The notes beneath the pieces are model-generated. The model had not been told where the DNA came from. It searched no databases and saw nothing but the letters and a program-made list of their open reading frames with translations. 48,046 nucleotides of DNA, taken from the NCBI GenBank assembly GCA_947644645.1, contig CANSAF010000014.1, positions 1-48,046 on the forward strand. Reading direction: 5' to 3'. Position 1 is the first letter of the stretch; each line of letters opens with the position of its first letter. A program made the translations under genes and the position numbers. Positions 34,080 through 43,123 of the stretch are shown in pieces. This stretch comes from an uncultured Sporosarcina sp. Its GTDB lineage: Bacteria; Bacillota; Bacilli; Bacillales_A; Planococcaceae.

Positions 34080-35577
34080 AGAACGCTATCAATTGCATTG
34101 GATAACCGCTGTATTGTCTGTTTTAAAAACCGTAAAAGAAATGATTATACCGATTATTTTATTAGTATTTGTAAATGGTGTAAATGACACGGGAAAGTGG
34201 TATTTAGATTATTTAACGTTCTTGATTTTCGGCTTTTTTATGATTAGTTTTTTCATTACAGGTATTATTAAATGGAAACGTTATGTTTATTGGTTTGAGG
34301 ATAATGAACTTCGAATTGAGTACGGTTTATTTGTGAAGAAGAAGCGTTATATTCCCTTTGATCGGATTCAAAGTCTTGATTATACAGAAGGAATTTTGCA
34401 CAGACCTTTTAACTTAGTGAAAGTAAGTGTAGAAACAGCTGGTGGTTCTAGTTCATTAAAAGCTGAAGCGGAACTTACTGCGATTACAAAAGAAGCAGCA
34501 GAAGTGATTGAACGCGAAATTGCTGAAGCAAAAAGAAAGAAATCTGTATCGCCTGAAACGGTAAATGAAGCGGAAACTTTTGAAGAAGTAGAAGAGGATG
34601 TTGTACCTTCTGTTCAAACGATATTTAATATGACTGGGAAAGACTTATTCGTGTTAGCGACGACATCTGGTGGAATGGGGCTTATATTTTCTGGTTTTCT
34701 CGTATTTATCTCTCAGTTTATAGACATTTTACCGCTTGATGCGATTTATAAAGAAGTTTCTGTTTTTATTAAATCGGGTATATTTCTTGTAGCGATTTTC
34801 TCGATTTTATCTTTAATCGTTGTATGGGGAATTTCTGTAGCCATGACGTTCCTTGCTTATTATGGATTCACAGTTCAAGTAATTGAGAAGGATATTGTGA
34901 TTACACGTGGTTTATTGGAAAAAAAGCGAGTGACAGTTCCGTTAAACCGTGTACAAAGCGTAAGGATTGTTGAAAATCCATTTCGTCAATTATTCGGTTA
35001 TGCAACAGTTGTAATTGACAATGCCGGTGGAGGTCTAGCAGGGGAAGGCGCAAAAATCAATTTGTTCCCGCTCGCGAAGAAGAAAAAGGTTATGGCTCCG
35101 TTAAAAGAGTTATTTCCGGAGTTACAATTAGAGCAACCAACGATTAAATTACCTGCACGTAGTAAAAGATTTTATTACCGAGCGTATAGTTATGTTGCGG
35201 CGGTAATTGCCGCGGTTGTTTCTTATTATTTATTTCCTTATGGATTATTTGCGTTTATGGTTATTCCAATCATTGTTTTATGGGGGATATGGCGCCATCG
35301 ATCCGCAGCATTTGAATTATCGGGCAACCAATTGACGATGCGTTTTCGAGGAATTAGTTTACAAACGGTTTATGTTTTGAAGAAACGGATTCAATCAATG
35401 GAAATTAAACAAAATTATTTTCATAGAAAAAATGATGTCGCAACGATTTCAGCAGCGATTAAGTCTGGGGCATTGGCTTTCAATGCGCAAGTGAAGCATA
35501 TGGAGCTTCGAGATGCTGAAAAAATACTTACTTGGTATGAACCGAAAACATTTTCAATTGAACGTGAAGATCAATAA
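34066..35577 (+). CDS. ydbT: bPH2 (DUF304) membrane protein YdbT
   Basis: 503 residues. Three bPH2 repeats follow membrane helix pairs: RIEYGLFVKKKRYIPFDRIQ, IVITRGLLEKKRVTVPLNRV and LTMRFRGISLQTVYVLKKRI each mark one repeat. Partner of YdbS, probably in one membrane complex. Three consecutive ATG codons (34066, 34069, 34072) follow an AGGGTGG site; 34069 or 34072 have the better spacing. Confidence 0.86.
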   Translation: MMMFKERYQLHWITAVLSVLKTVKEMIIPIILLVFVNGVNDTGKWYLDYLTFLIFGFFMISFFITGIIKWKRYVYWFEDNELRIEYGLFVKKKRYIPFDRIQSLDYTEGILHRPFNLVKVSVETAGGSSSLKAEAELTAITKEAAEVIEREIAEAKRKKSVSPETVNEAETFEEVEEDVVPSVQTIFNMTGKDLFVLATTSGGMGLIFSGFLVFISQFIDILPLDAIYKEVSVFIKSGIFLVAIFSILSLIVVWGISVAMTFLAYYGFTVQVIEKDIVITRGLLEKKRVTVPLNRVQSVRIVENPFRQLFGYATVVIDNAGGGLAGEGAKINLFPLAKKKKVMAPLKELFPELQLEQPTIKLPARSKRFYYRAYSYVAAVIAAVVSYYLFPYGLFAFMVIPIIVLWGIWRHRSAAFELSGNQLTMRFRGISLQTVYVLKKRIQSMEIKQNYFHRKNDVATISAAIKSGALAFNAQVKHMELRDAEKILTWYEPKTFSIEREDQ

Positions 35578-35582
35578 AAAAA

Positions 35583-35616
35583 TGCCACGAAAAATCGATT
35601 AGGATTTTTCGTGGCA
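35583..35616. terminator. Terminator after ydbT
   Basis: A perfect 14-base stem TGCCACGAAAAATC/GATTTTTCGTGGCA with a 6-base loop. Both flanking sides are moderately A/T-rich, and the rhomboid gene converges. Confidence 0.78.
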
Positions 35617-35640
35617 ACTTCTTGTTTTCTGTTAAAATGA

Positions 35641-36252
35641 TTATTTCTTGGACGTTCGCCAGCTTGTAATCCGCTTTGGATTGAAATAGCTTAAACCAAT
35701 TAAGAATCCAACGATTAAACCGAAAATATGCGCTGCAATGTTAATGTTTGGTTGTACGAAAGTCATGATGACCCCGATGATAATAATCGGTAAGATTGTT
35801 TGTCTTAATTCAGGTAATGCATTTTTTGTGTAATAAACAAGTGCGCCGTATGCACCGAAAATCCCGAAAATTGCGCCACTTGCACCTACATGCGAAAATC
35901 CATAATCATATATAAAGAAAGTCGCGATATTCGCGAACAGTCCTGAAAGTAAATAAAGCGTTAAAAAACGCATTTTACCGATGAGCTTTTCAAGTTCGGG
36001 TGCAAATACGAATAAAGCGAACATATTAAATAAAAGATGACCTATTCCAGCGTGTAAAAACATTGGCGTGAAGAAACGCCACCATTCACCGCTTGCAATT
36101 GCTCCATTGATACCCATTCCATAAAAGTAAATCATTTTACCGAATCCCGGAATCCAAGTTAAAATGTGAATTCCAATATTAATGGCAAGTAATGCGGCAG
36201 CGACTGGATAAAACCGAATATATTCGGCAAAGCTTTCTCTACGACTAAACAT
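35641..36252 (-). CDS. Rhomboid-family intramembrane serine protease
   Basis: 203 residues and six membrane helices. The Ser-His dyad is present: GASGAIFG gives Ser125 and NIAAHIFG gives His175; the supporting MFLHAGIGHLLFNM motif holds His72 and Asn76. Rhomboids cleave membrane helices within the bilayer. B. subtilis has ydcA at the same place. GAGGTGA lies just before ATG 36252. Substrate unknown. Confidence 0.9.
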   Translation of the reverse strand: MFSRRESFAEYIRFYPVAAALLAINIGIHILTWIPGFGKMIYFYGMGINGAIASGEWWRFFTPMFLHAGIGHLLFNMFALFVFAPELEKLIGKMRFLTLYLLSGLFANIATFFIYDYGFSHVGASGAIFGIFGAYGALVYYTKNALPELRQTILPIIIIGVIMTFVQPNINIAAHIFGLIVGFLIGLSYFNPKRITSWRTSKK

Positions 36253-36345
36253 AATTTCACCTCAATCTGTTCTTCCATTATACATATTTAAGGGACGTAT
36301 TAACAGAGAGTAGAGTTTGAAAAAATAAAAGGAGTTTATTTTTAA

Positions 36346-36699
36346 ATGATAACAGGAATTGGGCTAGACGTTGTAGAACTAGAACGTATTGAGAAAATTG
36401 ATCAACGTTCCGCTAAGTTTCGAAAACGTATTTTAACGGAAAAAGAATTGGAGATGTATGACCGATATAGTCCATCACGACGACTAGAATTTTTAGCAGG
36501 ACGTTTTTCTGGAAAAGAAGCATTTTCGAAAGCACGAGGAACAGGGATTGGAGCTGCTTGCGGGTTTCTGGATATCGAAATCTTGTCAGACGAAGTAGGG
36601 AAACCAGAATTATATTTTAAAGGCGACAGAGTAAATGGCTTCATCTCCATTACGCATACGAAAACGATTGCTGCGGCGCAAGTCATCTTGCAAGCATAA
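36346..36699 (+). CDS. acpS: Holo-[acyl-carrier-protein] synthase
   Basis: 117 residues. It transfers 4'-phosphopantetheine from CoA to acyl carrier protein. The Mg2+ ligands are seen in GIGLDVVEL (Asp8) and RFSGKEAFSKA (Glu58), with FISITHTKTIAAAQ at the end, all typical of AcpS. GGAG lies 11 bases before ATG 36346. It starts the acpS-ydcC-alr block conserved in Bacillus. Confidence 0.94.
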   Translation: MITGIGLDVVELERIEKIDQRSAKFRKRILTEKELEMYDRYSPSRRLEFLAGRFSGKEAFSKARGTGIGAACGFLDIEILSDEVGKPELYFKGDRVNGFISITHTKTIAAAQVILQA

Positions 36700-36757
36700 T
36701 TTAAAAACCTTTCTCATAAGATGATTTATCCGATTGAAATGAGAAAGGATGAACAGA

Positions 36758-37831
36758 TTGCGTAAACGAATAATGCCTTTAATGTTAGTCGTCATTGCAG
36801 TAGTTCTTGCAGCATGTGGAACACCGTCAAAGGAGGATGTCTTAAAGAAGCTGAGTGGGAAGTGGAATGATTCGAAAGGTTATGAGCTTCAAGCAACGAT
36901 GGAAATCAAAACGGGAGCTGAACCAAGGGCGTATGATGTGGAAGTATGGCATACGAAACCAGATTTTTATCGTGTGAATGTCACGCAAGGGGGTAGCGGA
37001 GAATCTCAAATGATTGTTCGGAACGAGGATGGCGTTTTTGTCGTTGCCCCATCGCTTGGTAAAACGTACAAGTTTCAAAGTGATTGGCCAGAACAAAATA
37101 GTCAGGGGTATTTAATCGGTGCATTGGCAGAAGATATTTCAGCAGATGAGAATGCAACGATGACAGAAAAAGACAATACGTATATTTTTGAAACGGCAAC
37201 AAGAAATAATCATAAGAAAATTTTGCCGACGCAAGAGATTCACATCGACAAAAAAACATTGTTGCCAAAGCATGTTTCAATCTTAGATGAAAATAAGGAA
37301 GAACAGATTAAAATAACATTTAAGAAGATTTCCTTGGGCACTGAACGTAAAGCGAGTGATTATGCGGTAGATACTGCTGAACAACAGCCAGAAAAAGATT
37401 CGAAAGCTGAATCAGATGATGAAGAGGAATCATCTGATGAAGAAGCGAATGAAGAAGACGGAAAAGAAGAGGAAGCGGAAGAGGAAGAACAGGCGAATTT
37501 AACAACTTATTATCCGACGATTCAGTTAGATGGGGTTGCTTTAATCGAAGAAGAAGTTGTTAAAACGTCTGCAGGTGCACGGACATTTATGACTTTTGGT
37601 GATGCGCAAAAGTATACGATTGTGCAAGAAAAAGCAGAGGTATCAGAAGGTGTCATGCAAGTTTCAATGGAAGGTGATCCAGTCGATTTAGGGTTTACAG
37701 TTGCAGCCCTTACGGATACGTCTTTACGTTGGGAAAGTGATGGCATTTCATTTTTCATCGCTTCTGAAACATTGTCTAGAGATGAAATGATTGCAGTTGC
37801 ATTATCAATGGCGCCGGCAGAAATGAAATAA
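36758..37831 (+). CDS. ydcC: LolA-like lipoprotein YdcC
   Basis: 357 residues. A lipoprotein signal ends in VLAAC (Cys20 lipidated), so the protein is fixed to the outer face of the membrane. The fold is the LolA/LolB-like superfamily seen in YdcC and SpoII-type germination/outer-membrane carriers: VEVWHTKPDFYRVNVT, MIVRNEDGVFVVAPSLGKTY and IHIDKKTLLPKHVSI. Residues about 208-247 form a strongly acidic low-complexity insert between the two halves. TTG 36758 is preferred because AAAGGATG is 6-8 bases upstream; ATG 36749 overlaps that site. Confidence 0.82.
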   Translation: MRKRIMPLMLVVIAVVLAACGTPSKEDVLKKLSGKWNDSKGYELQATMEIKTGAEPRAYDVEVWHTKPDFYRVNVTQGGSGESQMIVRNEDGVFVVAPSLGKTYKFQSDWPEQNSQGYLIGALAEDISADENATMTEKDNTYIFETATRNNHKKILPTQEIHIDKKTLLPKHVSILDENKEEQIKITFKKISLGTERKASDYAVDTAEQQPEKDSKAESDDEEESSDEEANEEDGKEEEAEEEEQANLTTYYPTIQLDGVALIEEEVVKTSAGARTFMTFGDAQKYTIVQEKAEVSEGVMQVSMEGDPVDLGFTVAALTDTSLRWESDGISFFIASETLSRDEMIAVALSMAPAEMK

Positions 37832-37850
37832 TCTAAAAAGCTTTAAAATA

Positions 37851-37897
37851 GGAGGGGGTTTAGAAAGTTGTTTTTTAGACTTTCTAGACAACCTCTT
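37851..37897. terminator. Hairpin after ydcC, repeat-family member
   Basis: GAGGGGGTTTAGAAAGT pairs with ACTTTCTAGACAACCTC with a few mismatches. A C-rich rather than T-rich run follows. The right arm matches those at 14139-14182 and 20178-20227. Confidence 0.55.
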
Positions 37898-37919
37898 CCC
37901 CTCATGAAAGTAAAGGGAG

Positions 37920-37949
37920 TTGACGTGGTTGGTCAACTACGCAGATAAT
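37920..37949 (+). promoter_or_regulatory. Sigma-A promoter of alr with overlapping inverted repeat
   Basis: TTGACG and GATAAT are separated by 18 bases. GTTGAC (37919-37924) and GTCAAC (37932-37937) form a perfect inverted repeat over the -35 element, which could be a regulator site. Confidence 0.6.
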
Positions 37950-37982
37950 ATAAAGAACAACATGATAAAATGAGGGATTTAC

Positions 37983-39101
37983 ATGATGAATACATGTCAT
38001 TATCGGCCAACAACAGCGGTCGTGCATAAAGATGCGCTTCAAAGCAATATTCAGTCATTAAGAAGCTATTTAAAAAAAGAAACAGCGATTATTGCCGTTG
38101 TGAAAGCAAATGGTTATGGCCATGGAATTGTAGAAGTGGCACAAGTAGCACTGGAGGCAGGTGCCAAAATGGTTTCTGTAGCGACTCCTGACGAAGCTAT
38201 TTTACTACGGGAAAAGGGAATTGAAAGTGATATTTTAGTGATGGCGCCAACAACGGTCGCATTCGCAGAAAAAGCAGCTGATTTAGGTATAACTGTAACC
38301 GTTTCGGATGCTCTTTGGTTACAAAAAGTCATGCCAAAAACGAGGCATTGGAAAAATCGATTAAAAATACATGTAAAAATTGATTGTGGAATGGGTAGAG
38401 TAGGGGTGAGAGATCAGGCATCTCTTTTATCAATCATTCAACTAATTCAGGAGGATGAACAATTTCAATTGGAAGGCGCTTTCACGCATTTTCCTTGTGC
38501 AGATGATGGTTGTATCGAAACGACAAAATTACATTTTGACAAGTTTAAGGAAATGCTTCAAGTCTTTCCAGAAAAACCAAAGCTTGTGCACGCATCCAAT
38601 AGTGCAGCGACATTATTATATCCCGAATACGGCTTAGATGCAGTTAGATTTGGAATTGGTTTGTATGGTATTGCGCCGTCTCGTGAAGTACAGGAAAAAT
38701 TACCGTTTCCCCTCGTACCTGCCTTATCATTAGAAAGTGAATTGTCTTTCGTTAAAAAAGTAGAAAAAGGTCAAGCGATTAGTTATGGTGCAACATATAC
38801 AACGGAAACAGAAGAATGGATTGGTACACTTCCGATTGGTTATGCAGACGGTTTAAAACGTGGTTTACGTGGCCAAGAAGTATTAATCCAAGGAGAAAGA
38901 ATGCCGATTGTTGGAACGATTTGTATGGACCAATGTATGGTCAGATTACCGAGAGAAATGCCTGTAGGAGAAAAAGTTGTGTTAATTGGGAAGCAAGGAA
39001 AAGAAGAAGTTTTAATAGAAGAATGGGCAGAAAGAATACATACCATTCCTTATGAAATTGCAGTATCGATTTCGGAAAGAGTACAAAGAATTTACGAATA
39101 G
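37983..39101 (+). CDS. alr: Alanine racemase
   Basis: 372 residues, PLP-dependent. It makes D-alanine for peptidoglycan, supplying Ddl encoded 9 kb upstream. The PLP lysine lies in VVKANGYGHG (Lys41) and the second catalytic residue in SYGATYTTETEEW (Tyr268). Further marks are KIDCGMGRVG, HASNSAAT, FGIGLYGIAPS and GTICMDQCM. ATG 37983 or 37986 both lie at good distance from a GAGGG site. Confidence 0.95.
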   Translation: MMNTCHYRPTTAVVHKDALQSNIQSLRSYLKKETAIIAVVKANGYGHGIVEVAQVALEAGAKMVSVATPDEAILLREKGIESDILVMAPTTVAFAEKAADLGITVTVSDALWLQKVMPKTRHWKNRLKIHVKIDCGMGRVGVRDQASLLSIIQLIQEDEQFQLEGAFTHFPCADDGCIETTKLHFDKFKEMLQVFPEKPKLVHASNSAATLLYPEYGLDAVRFGIGLYGIAPSREVQEKLPFPLVPALSLESELSFVKKVEKGQAISYGATYTTETEEWIGTLPIGYADGLKRGLRGQEVLIQGERMPIVGTICMDQCMVRLPREMPVGEKVVLIGKQGKEEVLIEEWAERIHTIPYEIAVSISERVQRIYE

Positions 39102-39179
39102 AATGTATCGAGCACGTAAGCATATCTAACAATGAAAACTCGTTTTGTTGTAAATTGTCAAATAATCGCCAATATTGTC

Positions 39180-39208
39180 TTCTCAATACTCGTAATCCAT
39201 GCTATGAT
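39180..39208 (+). promoter_or_regulatory. Promoter of mazE-mazF
   Basis: TTCTCA and TATGAT separated by 17 bases, with a TGC extended -10 element. Confidence 0.5.
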
Positions 39209-39254
39209 TGAGATGGAAGAAGTAGAGTGAGCGGGTTTGTTGGAGGTGCTGGCG

Positions 39255-39536
39255 TTGCGTGCAAAGAAAAGCATGAGAGAAGTTATTGTTAAAATTCCGA
39301 AACGAATGTTGAATGAAAATGAACATACGGTCGTCCACAAAGAGCATGAGCGAGGAGAATTTGTCTATATTTCGACGAAACGATATGAGACCGATCATGA
39401 ACCGGAAGCAATTCGAGAAGCAATGATGAAAGGTTATGTCGAAATGTCTCAAATTAACTTAAAAATTGCTACAGAATGTTTACATGTAGAATTTGAAGCT
39501 CAGCACACGGTGGAACGTCTCGTTAGCGGAGGATGA
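39255..39536 (+). CDS. mazE: Antitoxin MazE (EndoAI/NdoAI)
   Basis: 93 residues. A ribbon-helix-helix antitoxin ([14 protein letters not shown] at the N-terminus) with a C-terminal helix region ([19 protein letters not shown]) that neutralises MazF. It is paired directly with the toxin gene, 4 bases apart. TTG 39255 has GGAGG 8 bases upstream; the frame opens at 39237, before the site. Confidence 0.9.
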   Translation: MRAKKSMREVIVKIPKRMLNENEHTVVHKEHERGEFVYISTKRYETDHEPEAIREAMMKGYVEMSQINLKIATECLHVEFEAQHTVERLVSGG

Positions 39537-39540
39537 AAAC

Positions 39541-39891
39541 TTGGCAATAAAACGTGGAGACGTCTTTTTTGCAGACCTGTCACCGGTCGTTGGTTCCGAG
39601 CAAGGTGGAACGAGACCGGTACTTGTTATACAAAATGACATTGGAAACCGGTTTAGCCCAACAGTAATAATTGCGGCAATTACTGCGCAGATTCAAAAAG
39701 CAAAGTTACCGACACATGTGGAAATCGATGCGAAGAAATATCAGTTCGAGCGGGATTCTGTTATTCTGCTCGAACAAGTTCGTACGATTGACAAATCGCG
39801 ACTTACTGATAAAATCACACATCTAGATGAAGTTTTAATGGAACGGGTCGATGAAGCATTAGAAGTAAGTTTCGGCCTTGTAAAATTTTAA
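39541..39891 (+). CDS. mazF: mRNA interferase toxin MazF (EndoA/NdoA)
   Basis: 116 residues, nearly identical in length and sequence layout to B. subtilis EndoA, which cuts RNA at UACAU. Marks: [57 protein letters not shown] and the [16 protein letters not shown] helix. TTG 39541 has GGAGGA 7 bases upstream. In Bacillales this pair sits immediately before the sigma-B operon, as here. Confidence 0.95.
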   Translation: MAIKRGDVFFADLSPVVGSEQGGTRPVLVIQNDIGNRFSPTVIIAAITAQIQKAKLPTHVEIDAKKYQFERDSVILLEQVRTIDKSRLTDKITHLDEVLMERVDEALEVSFGLVKF

Positions 39892-39906
39892 TCATACATA
39901 AAAAAG

Positions 39907-39940
39907 AAACATCGTAGGCATATATCCTGCGGTGTTTTTT
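39907..39940 (+). terminator. Terminator after mazF
   Basis: ACATCGTAGG pairs with CCTGCGGTGT (two G-U or mismatched positions) over a short AT loop, followed by six T residues. Confidence 0.75.
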
Positions 39941-40027
39941 CAATTGTTTGATAAAAAGAAGTGTATTTCGTCGATAGATTCGATACAATAAAATGAGAAG
40001 AGAATATAGGGAGGGTCCGAAAGCGTT

Positions 40028-40858
40028 ATGAATCGAGAATTATCTATAAACGTTAGTCATTTCATGGATGACATTTTAATGCGATGGCAAGAAAGAATGA
40101 AAGAGGAGAAAAGAGAGCGATTTTTCCAGTATATGCCTGATGAAGTCGTAGACAAAACAAGTAAAGAATTTGCAGAGCTAATGACGTCTAATTTGTCAGC
40201 GAGCGCTGAAGTGACACCAGAAAAATTAAAAGAGTTTGCAGAGAAAGTTGTTCGTTTCGGTTGGTCTATAAAATTTGTTAATAAATCGATTGAACATTTC
40301 TCAGACGTTACTTTTGAAACGCTTGAAGAAGCTGAAGTGATCAATGATTCGAATTATAGGACGTATATGAAAATATTTTCAGATTGGATTTCTCCGTTAA
40401 GAAATAGCATTATTGAAGCTTATTCGATAGAGTGGGAGCGTACGGTTAGTTTGCAAAAAATTGCTTTACAAGAATTATCCGCGTCACTTATTCCAGTGTT
40501 CGACAAAATATCGGTGATGCCGTTAGTCGGGACAATTGATACTGAACGAGCAAAATTAATTATGGAAAATTTGCTTGAAGGTGTTGTAAAGCAACGCGCA
40601 GAAGTTGTGCTTCTTGATATTACAGGTGTTCCTGTAGTCGATACAATGGTTGCACATCATATTATTCAAGCGGCAGATGCAGTTAGACTTGTCGGTGCGA
40701 AATGTATGTTAGTCGGCATTCGCCCAGAAATTGCGCAAACGATTGTTACGCTAGGGATTGAGTTGAATGATTTTACTACGACGAGTACACTCCGTCGGGG
40801 AATGCAAGAGGCGCTTAAATTAACGAACCGTAAAATGGTGGAGGTAGAGGCCAAATGA
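40028..40858 (+). CDS. rsbR: Stressosome protein RsbR
   Basis: 276 residues. An N-terminal non-heme globin-like sensor domain (about 1-140) is joined to a C-terminal STAS domain. The two threonines phosphorylated by RsbT are conserved: Thr172 in [10 protein letters not shown] and Thr206 in VVDTMVAHH, spaced as in B. subtilis (171 and 205). RsbR and RsbS build the stressosome shell that holds RsbT. GGGAGGG lies about 12 bases before ATG 40028. A TACAAT hexamer at 39984 may be its -10 element. Confidence 0.94.
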   Translation: MNRELSINVSHFMDDILMRWQERMKEEKRERFFQYMPDEVVDKTSKEFAELMTSNLSASAEVTPEKLKEFAEKVVRFGWSIKFVNKSIEHFSDVTFETLEEAEVINDSNYRTYMKIFSDWISPLRNSIIEAYSIEWERTVSLQKIALQELSASLIPVFDKISVMPLVGTIDTERAKLIMENLLEGVVKQRAEVVLLDITGVPVVDTMVAHHIIQAADAVRLVGAKCMLVGIRPEIAQTIVTLGIELNDFTTTSTLRRGMQEALKLTNRKMVEVEAK

Positions 40859-41217
40859 ATATGCGAATTCCAATACTCAAGTTAAATGAAACATTAATTG
40901 TTTCGATTCAATGGGAACTCGATGATCAGACGGCGATTCAATTTCAAGAAGATTTATTAAAGAAAATTCATGCAACGACTGCTAGAGGAGTCGTCATTGA
41001 TTTAACACCAATTGATTTTATAGATTCATTTATTGCGAAAGTTTTAGGTGATGTAATTCATATGTCTAGTTTGATGGGTGCGAAAGTTGTACTCACAGGT
41101 ATTCAACCCGGTGTAGCCATTACTTTAGTTGAGCTTGGCATTCGTTTAGAAAGAATAATGACAGCGCTTGATTTAGAGAATGGACTGGAGAAGCTTCATA
41201 AAGAATTGGAGGAATAA
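40855..41217 (+). CDS. rsbS: Stressosome scaffold RsbS
   Basis: 120 residues, a single STAS domain. The phosphorylated Ser is seen in DFIDSFIAK (Ser58). RsbS binds and holds RsbT until phosphorylated. ATG 40855 overlaps the rsbR stop (ATGA). ATG 40861 is an alternative start closer to the STAS core. Confidence 0.94.
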   Translation: MNMRIPILKLNETLIVSIQWELDDQTAIQFQEDLLKKIHATTARGVVIDLTPIDFIDSFIAKVLGDVIHMSSLMGAKVVLTGIQPGVAITLVELGIRLERIMTALDLENGLEKLHKELEE

Positions 41218-41219
41218 TT

Positions 41220-41621
41220 ATGGAGTACGGGTCTTCAGTTGAAATAAACACGGAATGGGATATTGTAGCTGCGCGTCAACTGGGTCGTAATGAGGCAAAG
41301 AAAATCGGTTTTGGGACTGTTGACCAAGCGCGAATTACGACTGCAATTAGCGAATTGGCACGTAATATTTATTTGTATGCTGGAATGGGGAGGATAGAAA
41401 TCACCTGTATTTTGCAAGGGCAAATGAAAGGGATTTCGATTATCGCTTCTGATGAAGGACCTGGCATTACTGATGTACGTAAAGTGATGGATGATGGCTT
41501 TACAACTTCAGGTGGACTGGGCGCCGGAATGCCAGGGGTGAAACGACTGATGGATGAATTTAATATTGCGACAGAAAGAGGGGTGGGTACAACAATTACA
41601 GCGATTAAATGGCTTAGATGA
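41220..41621 (+). CDS. rsbT: Stressosome kinase RsbT
   Basis: 133 residues, a GHKL serine/threonine kinase. The ATP-binding N box (ELARNIYLYA), DEGPGI and GGLGAGMPGVKRLMDEF are complete. On stress it phosphorylates RsbR/RsbS, leaves the stressosome and activates RsbU. It follows rsbS by 2 bases. Confidence 0.95.
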   Translation: MEYGSSVEINTEWDIVAARQLGRNEAKKIGFGTVDQARITTAISELARNIYLYAGMGRIEITCILQGQMKGISIIASDEGPGITDVRKVMDDGFTTSGGLGAGMPGVKRLMDEFNIATERGVGTTITAIKWLR

Positions 41622-41635
41622 AGGAGTGGATTGAA

Positions 41636-42643
41636 GTGCCACGCGAAATTGGCAAGCATTACAAGGAGATTTTAAAGCAGTATATCCAAAAGCAAGATGA
41701 GAAAGATTTATATGCTGGTCAAAAGTTTAGTAGAGAATTTATTGAAAAAGAAATCTCGCCTGAAGAAGTCATCGGCATTCATAAATCCTCCTTAATGGAA
41801 TTGCTTCCTGAAACTTCAGATCAAATTTGGCATTCATTTGATTTTTTAATTGAAATGATGATTCACTATGGACTAGCTTTACAAGAACATCAAAGTTTAA
41901 TTCTAAAGCAAGAAGAGTTAGCGATGGAGATGAAAATTGCTGCACAAGTACAAAATTCACTGTTAAAAACAAAAGTTCCGAGCTTTAAAGGATTGGATAT
42001 CGGTTTTATAACTGTCCCTGCAAAACAGATGAGTGGAGATTATATTTATTTTTTAAATGATGATTCAAACTATGCAAGTGTTGCAGTGGCAGATGTGATT
42101 GGAAAAGGAATTCCAGCAGCTTTATGTATGTCGATTATTAAATTTGGCATGGATAGTATGCAATATGAAAATCCAAGTCCAAATGTTGTATTGGAAGTTG
42201 TGAATCGAATTGTAGAGGATAATATTGACGATTCGATGTTTATCTCAATGTTTTACGGAAAGTATGATGCAGAAAAATCGATTTTTAACTATGGCTCTGC
42301 AGGACATGAACCTGCCCTTCTTTATCGAGCAAAAACAGGGAAGTTTGTTGAGTTGGATGCGGAAGGTTTATTATTAGGCGTACAACGAAATATTCAATAT
42401 GAAGAGCGTTCTGTACAGTTGGAAGATAATGATTTCATTGTGATTATGACGGATGGTGTAACTGAAACGAGAACAGAACAAGGTTTTATTGAAGAACAAT
42501 TTATCCATGCGATACTAGAAAGTGTTAAAGATGAGCCTGCGCAAAAGATTGCGGATACTGTATACCAACGCCTAGGTGAATTGCAAAACTTTCAGTTGCG
42601 GGATGATTTTACAATCGTTATTTTTAAAAAAAATGAACGATAA
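41636..42643 (+). CDS. rsbU: Environmental-stress PP2C phosphatase RsbU
   Basis: 335 residues, exactly the usual length. The N-terminal 80-120 residues bind RsbT (FSREFIEKEISPEEVIGIHK); the PP2C domain has KQMSGDYIYF, ADVIGKGIPAALCMSIIK, YGSAGHEPALLY and MTDGVTE, including the metal-binding Asp residues. It removes phosphate from RsbV. GTG 41636 is chosen because GGAG lies 9 bases upstream and the length then equals the family; the frame opens 18 bases earlier, overlapping rsbT. Confidence 0.93.
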   Translation: MPREIGKHYKEILKQYIQKQDEKDLYAGQKFSREFIEKEISPEEVIGIHKSSLMELLPETSDQIWHSFDFLIEMMIHYGLALQEHQSLILKQEELAMEMKIAAQVQNSLLKTKVPSFKGLDIGFITVPAKQMSGDYIYFLNDDSNYASVAVADVIGKGIPAALCMSIIKFGMDSMQYENPSPNVVLEVVNRIVEDNIDDSMFISMFYGKYDAEKSIFNYGSAGHEPALLYRAKTGKFVELDAEGLLLGVQRNIQYEERSVQLEDNDFIVIMTDGVTETRTEQGFIEEQFIHAILESVKDEPAQKIADTVYQRLGELQNFQLRDDFTIVIFKKNER

Positions 42644-42669
42644 GTTTAAAAAAGTTTGAATGCGGGTAT
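42644..42669 (+). promoter_or_regulatory. Sigma-B autoregulatory promoter upstream of rsbV
   Basis: GTTTAA and GGGTAT are separated by 14 bases, an exact consensus. It starts directly after the rsbU stop. The transcript leader before rsbV is about 105 bases. Confidence 0.92.
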
Positions 42670-42781
42670 GGCATACTTTGTGTGAAATTAAATAAAAGGT
42701 TGATTGTGTTCATTTTAATCATGAAAAAGCCATGGGATGATTGGTTAAATATTATAGGAATAGAAAGGTTCGAGGTGTGAG

Positions 42782-43123
42782 ATGAATCTACAAGTAGAAG
42801 TTTCAGAAGAGAATTTGGTTCATTATTTCAAAGTTGTCGGCGAAGTGGATGCATTTACGGCCCCAGTTTTAAAAGAGCGCCTTACATCTGTCCAGAAAAC
42901 GCCCAATGTACAAGCGGTAATTGATTTATCGGAAGTAGATTATATCGATAGTACAGGTCTTGGTATTTTTATTGGTTTTTATAAAGCTTTACAAGAGCAA
43001 AATGGTTATGTAAAAATGACAGGCGTGAATCATCGACTAAAACGCCTTTTTGAAATCACGGGTATCGATAAAATTATCGATATTGAGATTGAGGAAGGTG
43101 GGAGCGACGATGCAAGCCTATGA
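42782..43123 (+). CDS. rsbV: Anti-sigma factor antagonist RsbV
   Basis: 113 residues, STAS domain. The phosphorylation site is DYIDSTGLG with Ser57 (Ser56 in B. subtilis). Unphosphorylated RsbV binds RsbW and frees sigma-B. GAGGTG lies just before ATG 42782. It overlaps rsbW by 14 bases. Confidence 0.95.
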   Translation: MNLQVEVSEENLVHYFKVVGEVDAFTAPVLKERLTSVQKTPNVQAVIDLSEVDYIDSTGLGIFIGFYKALQEQNGYVKMTGVNHRLKRLFEITGIDKIIDIEIEEGGSDDASL

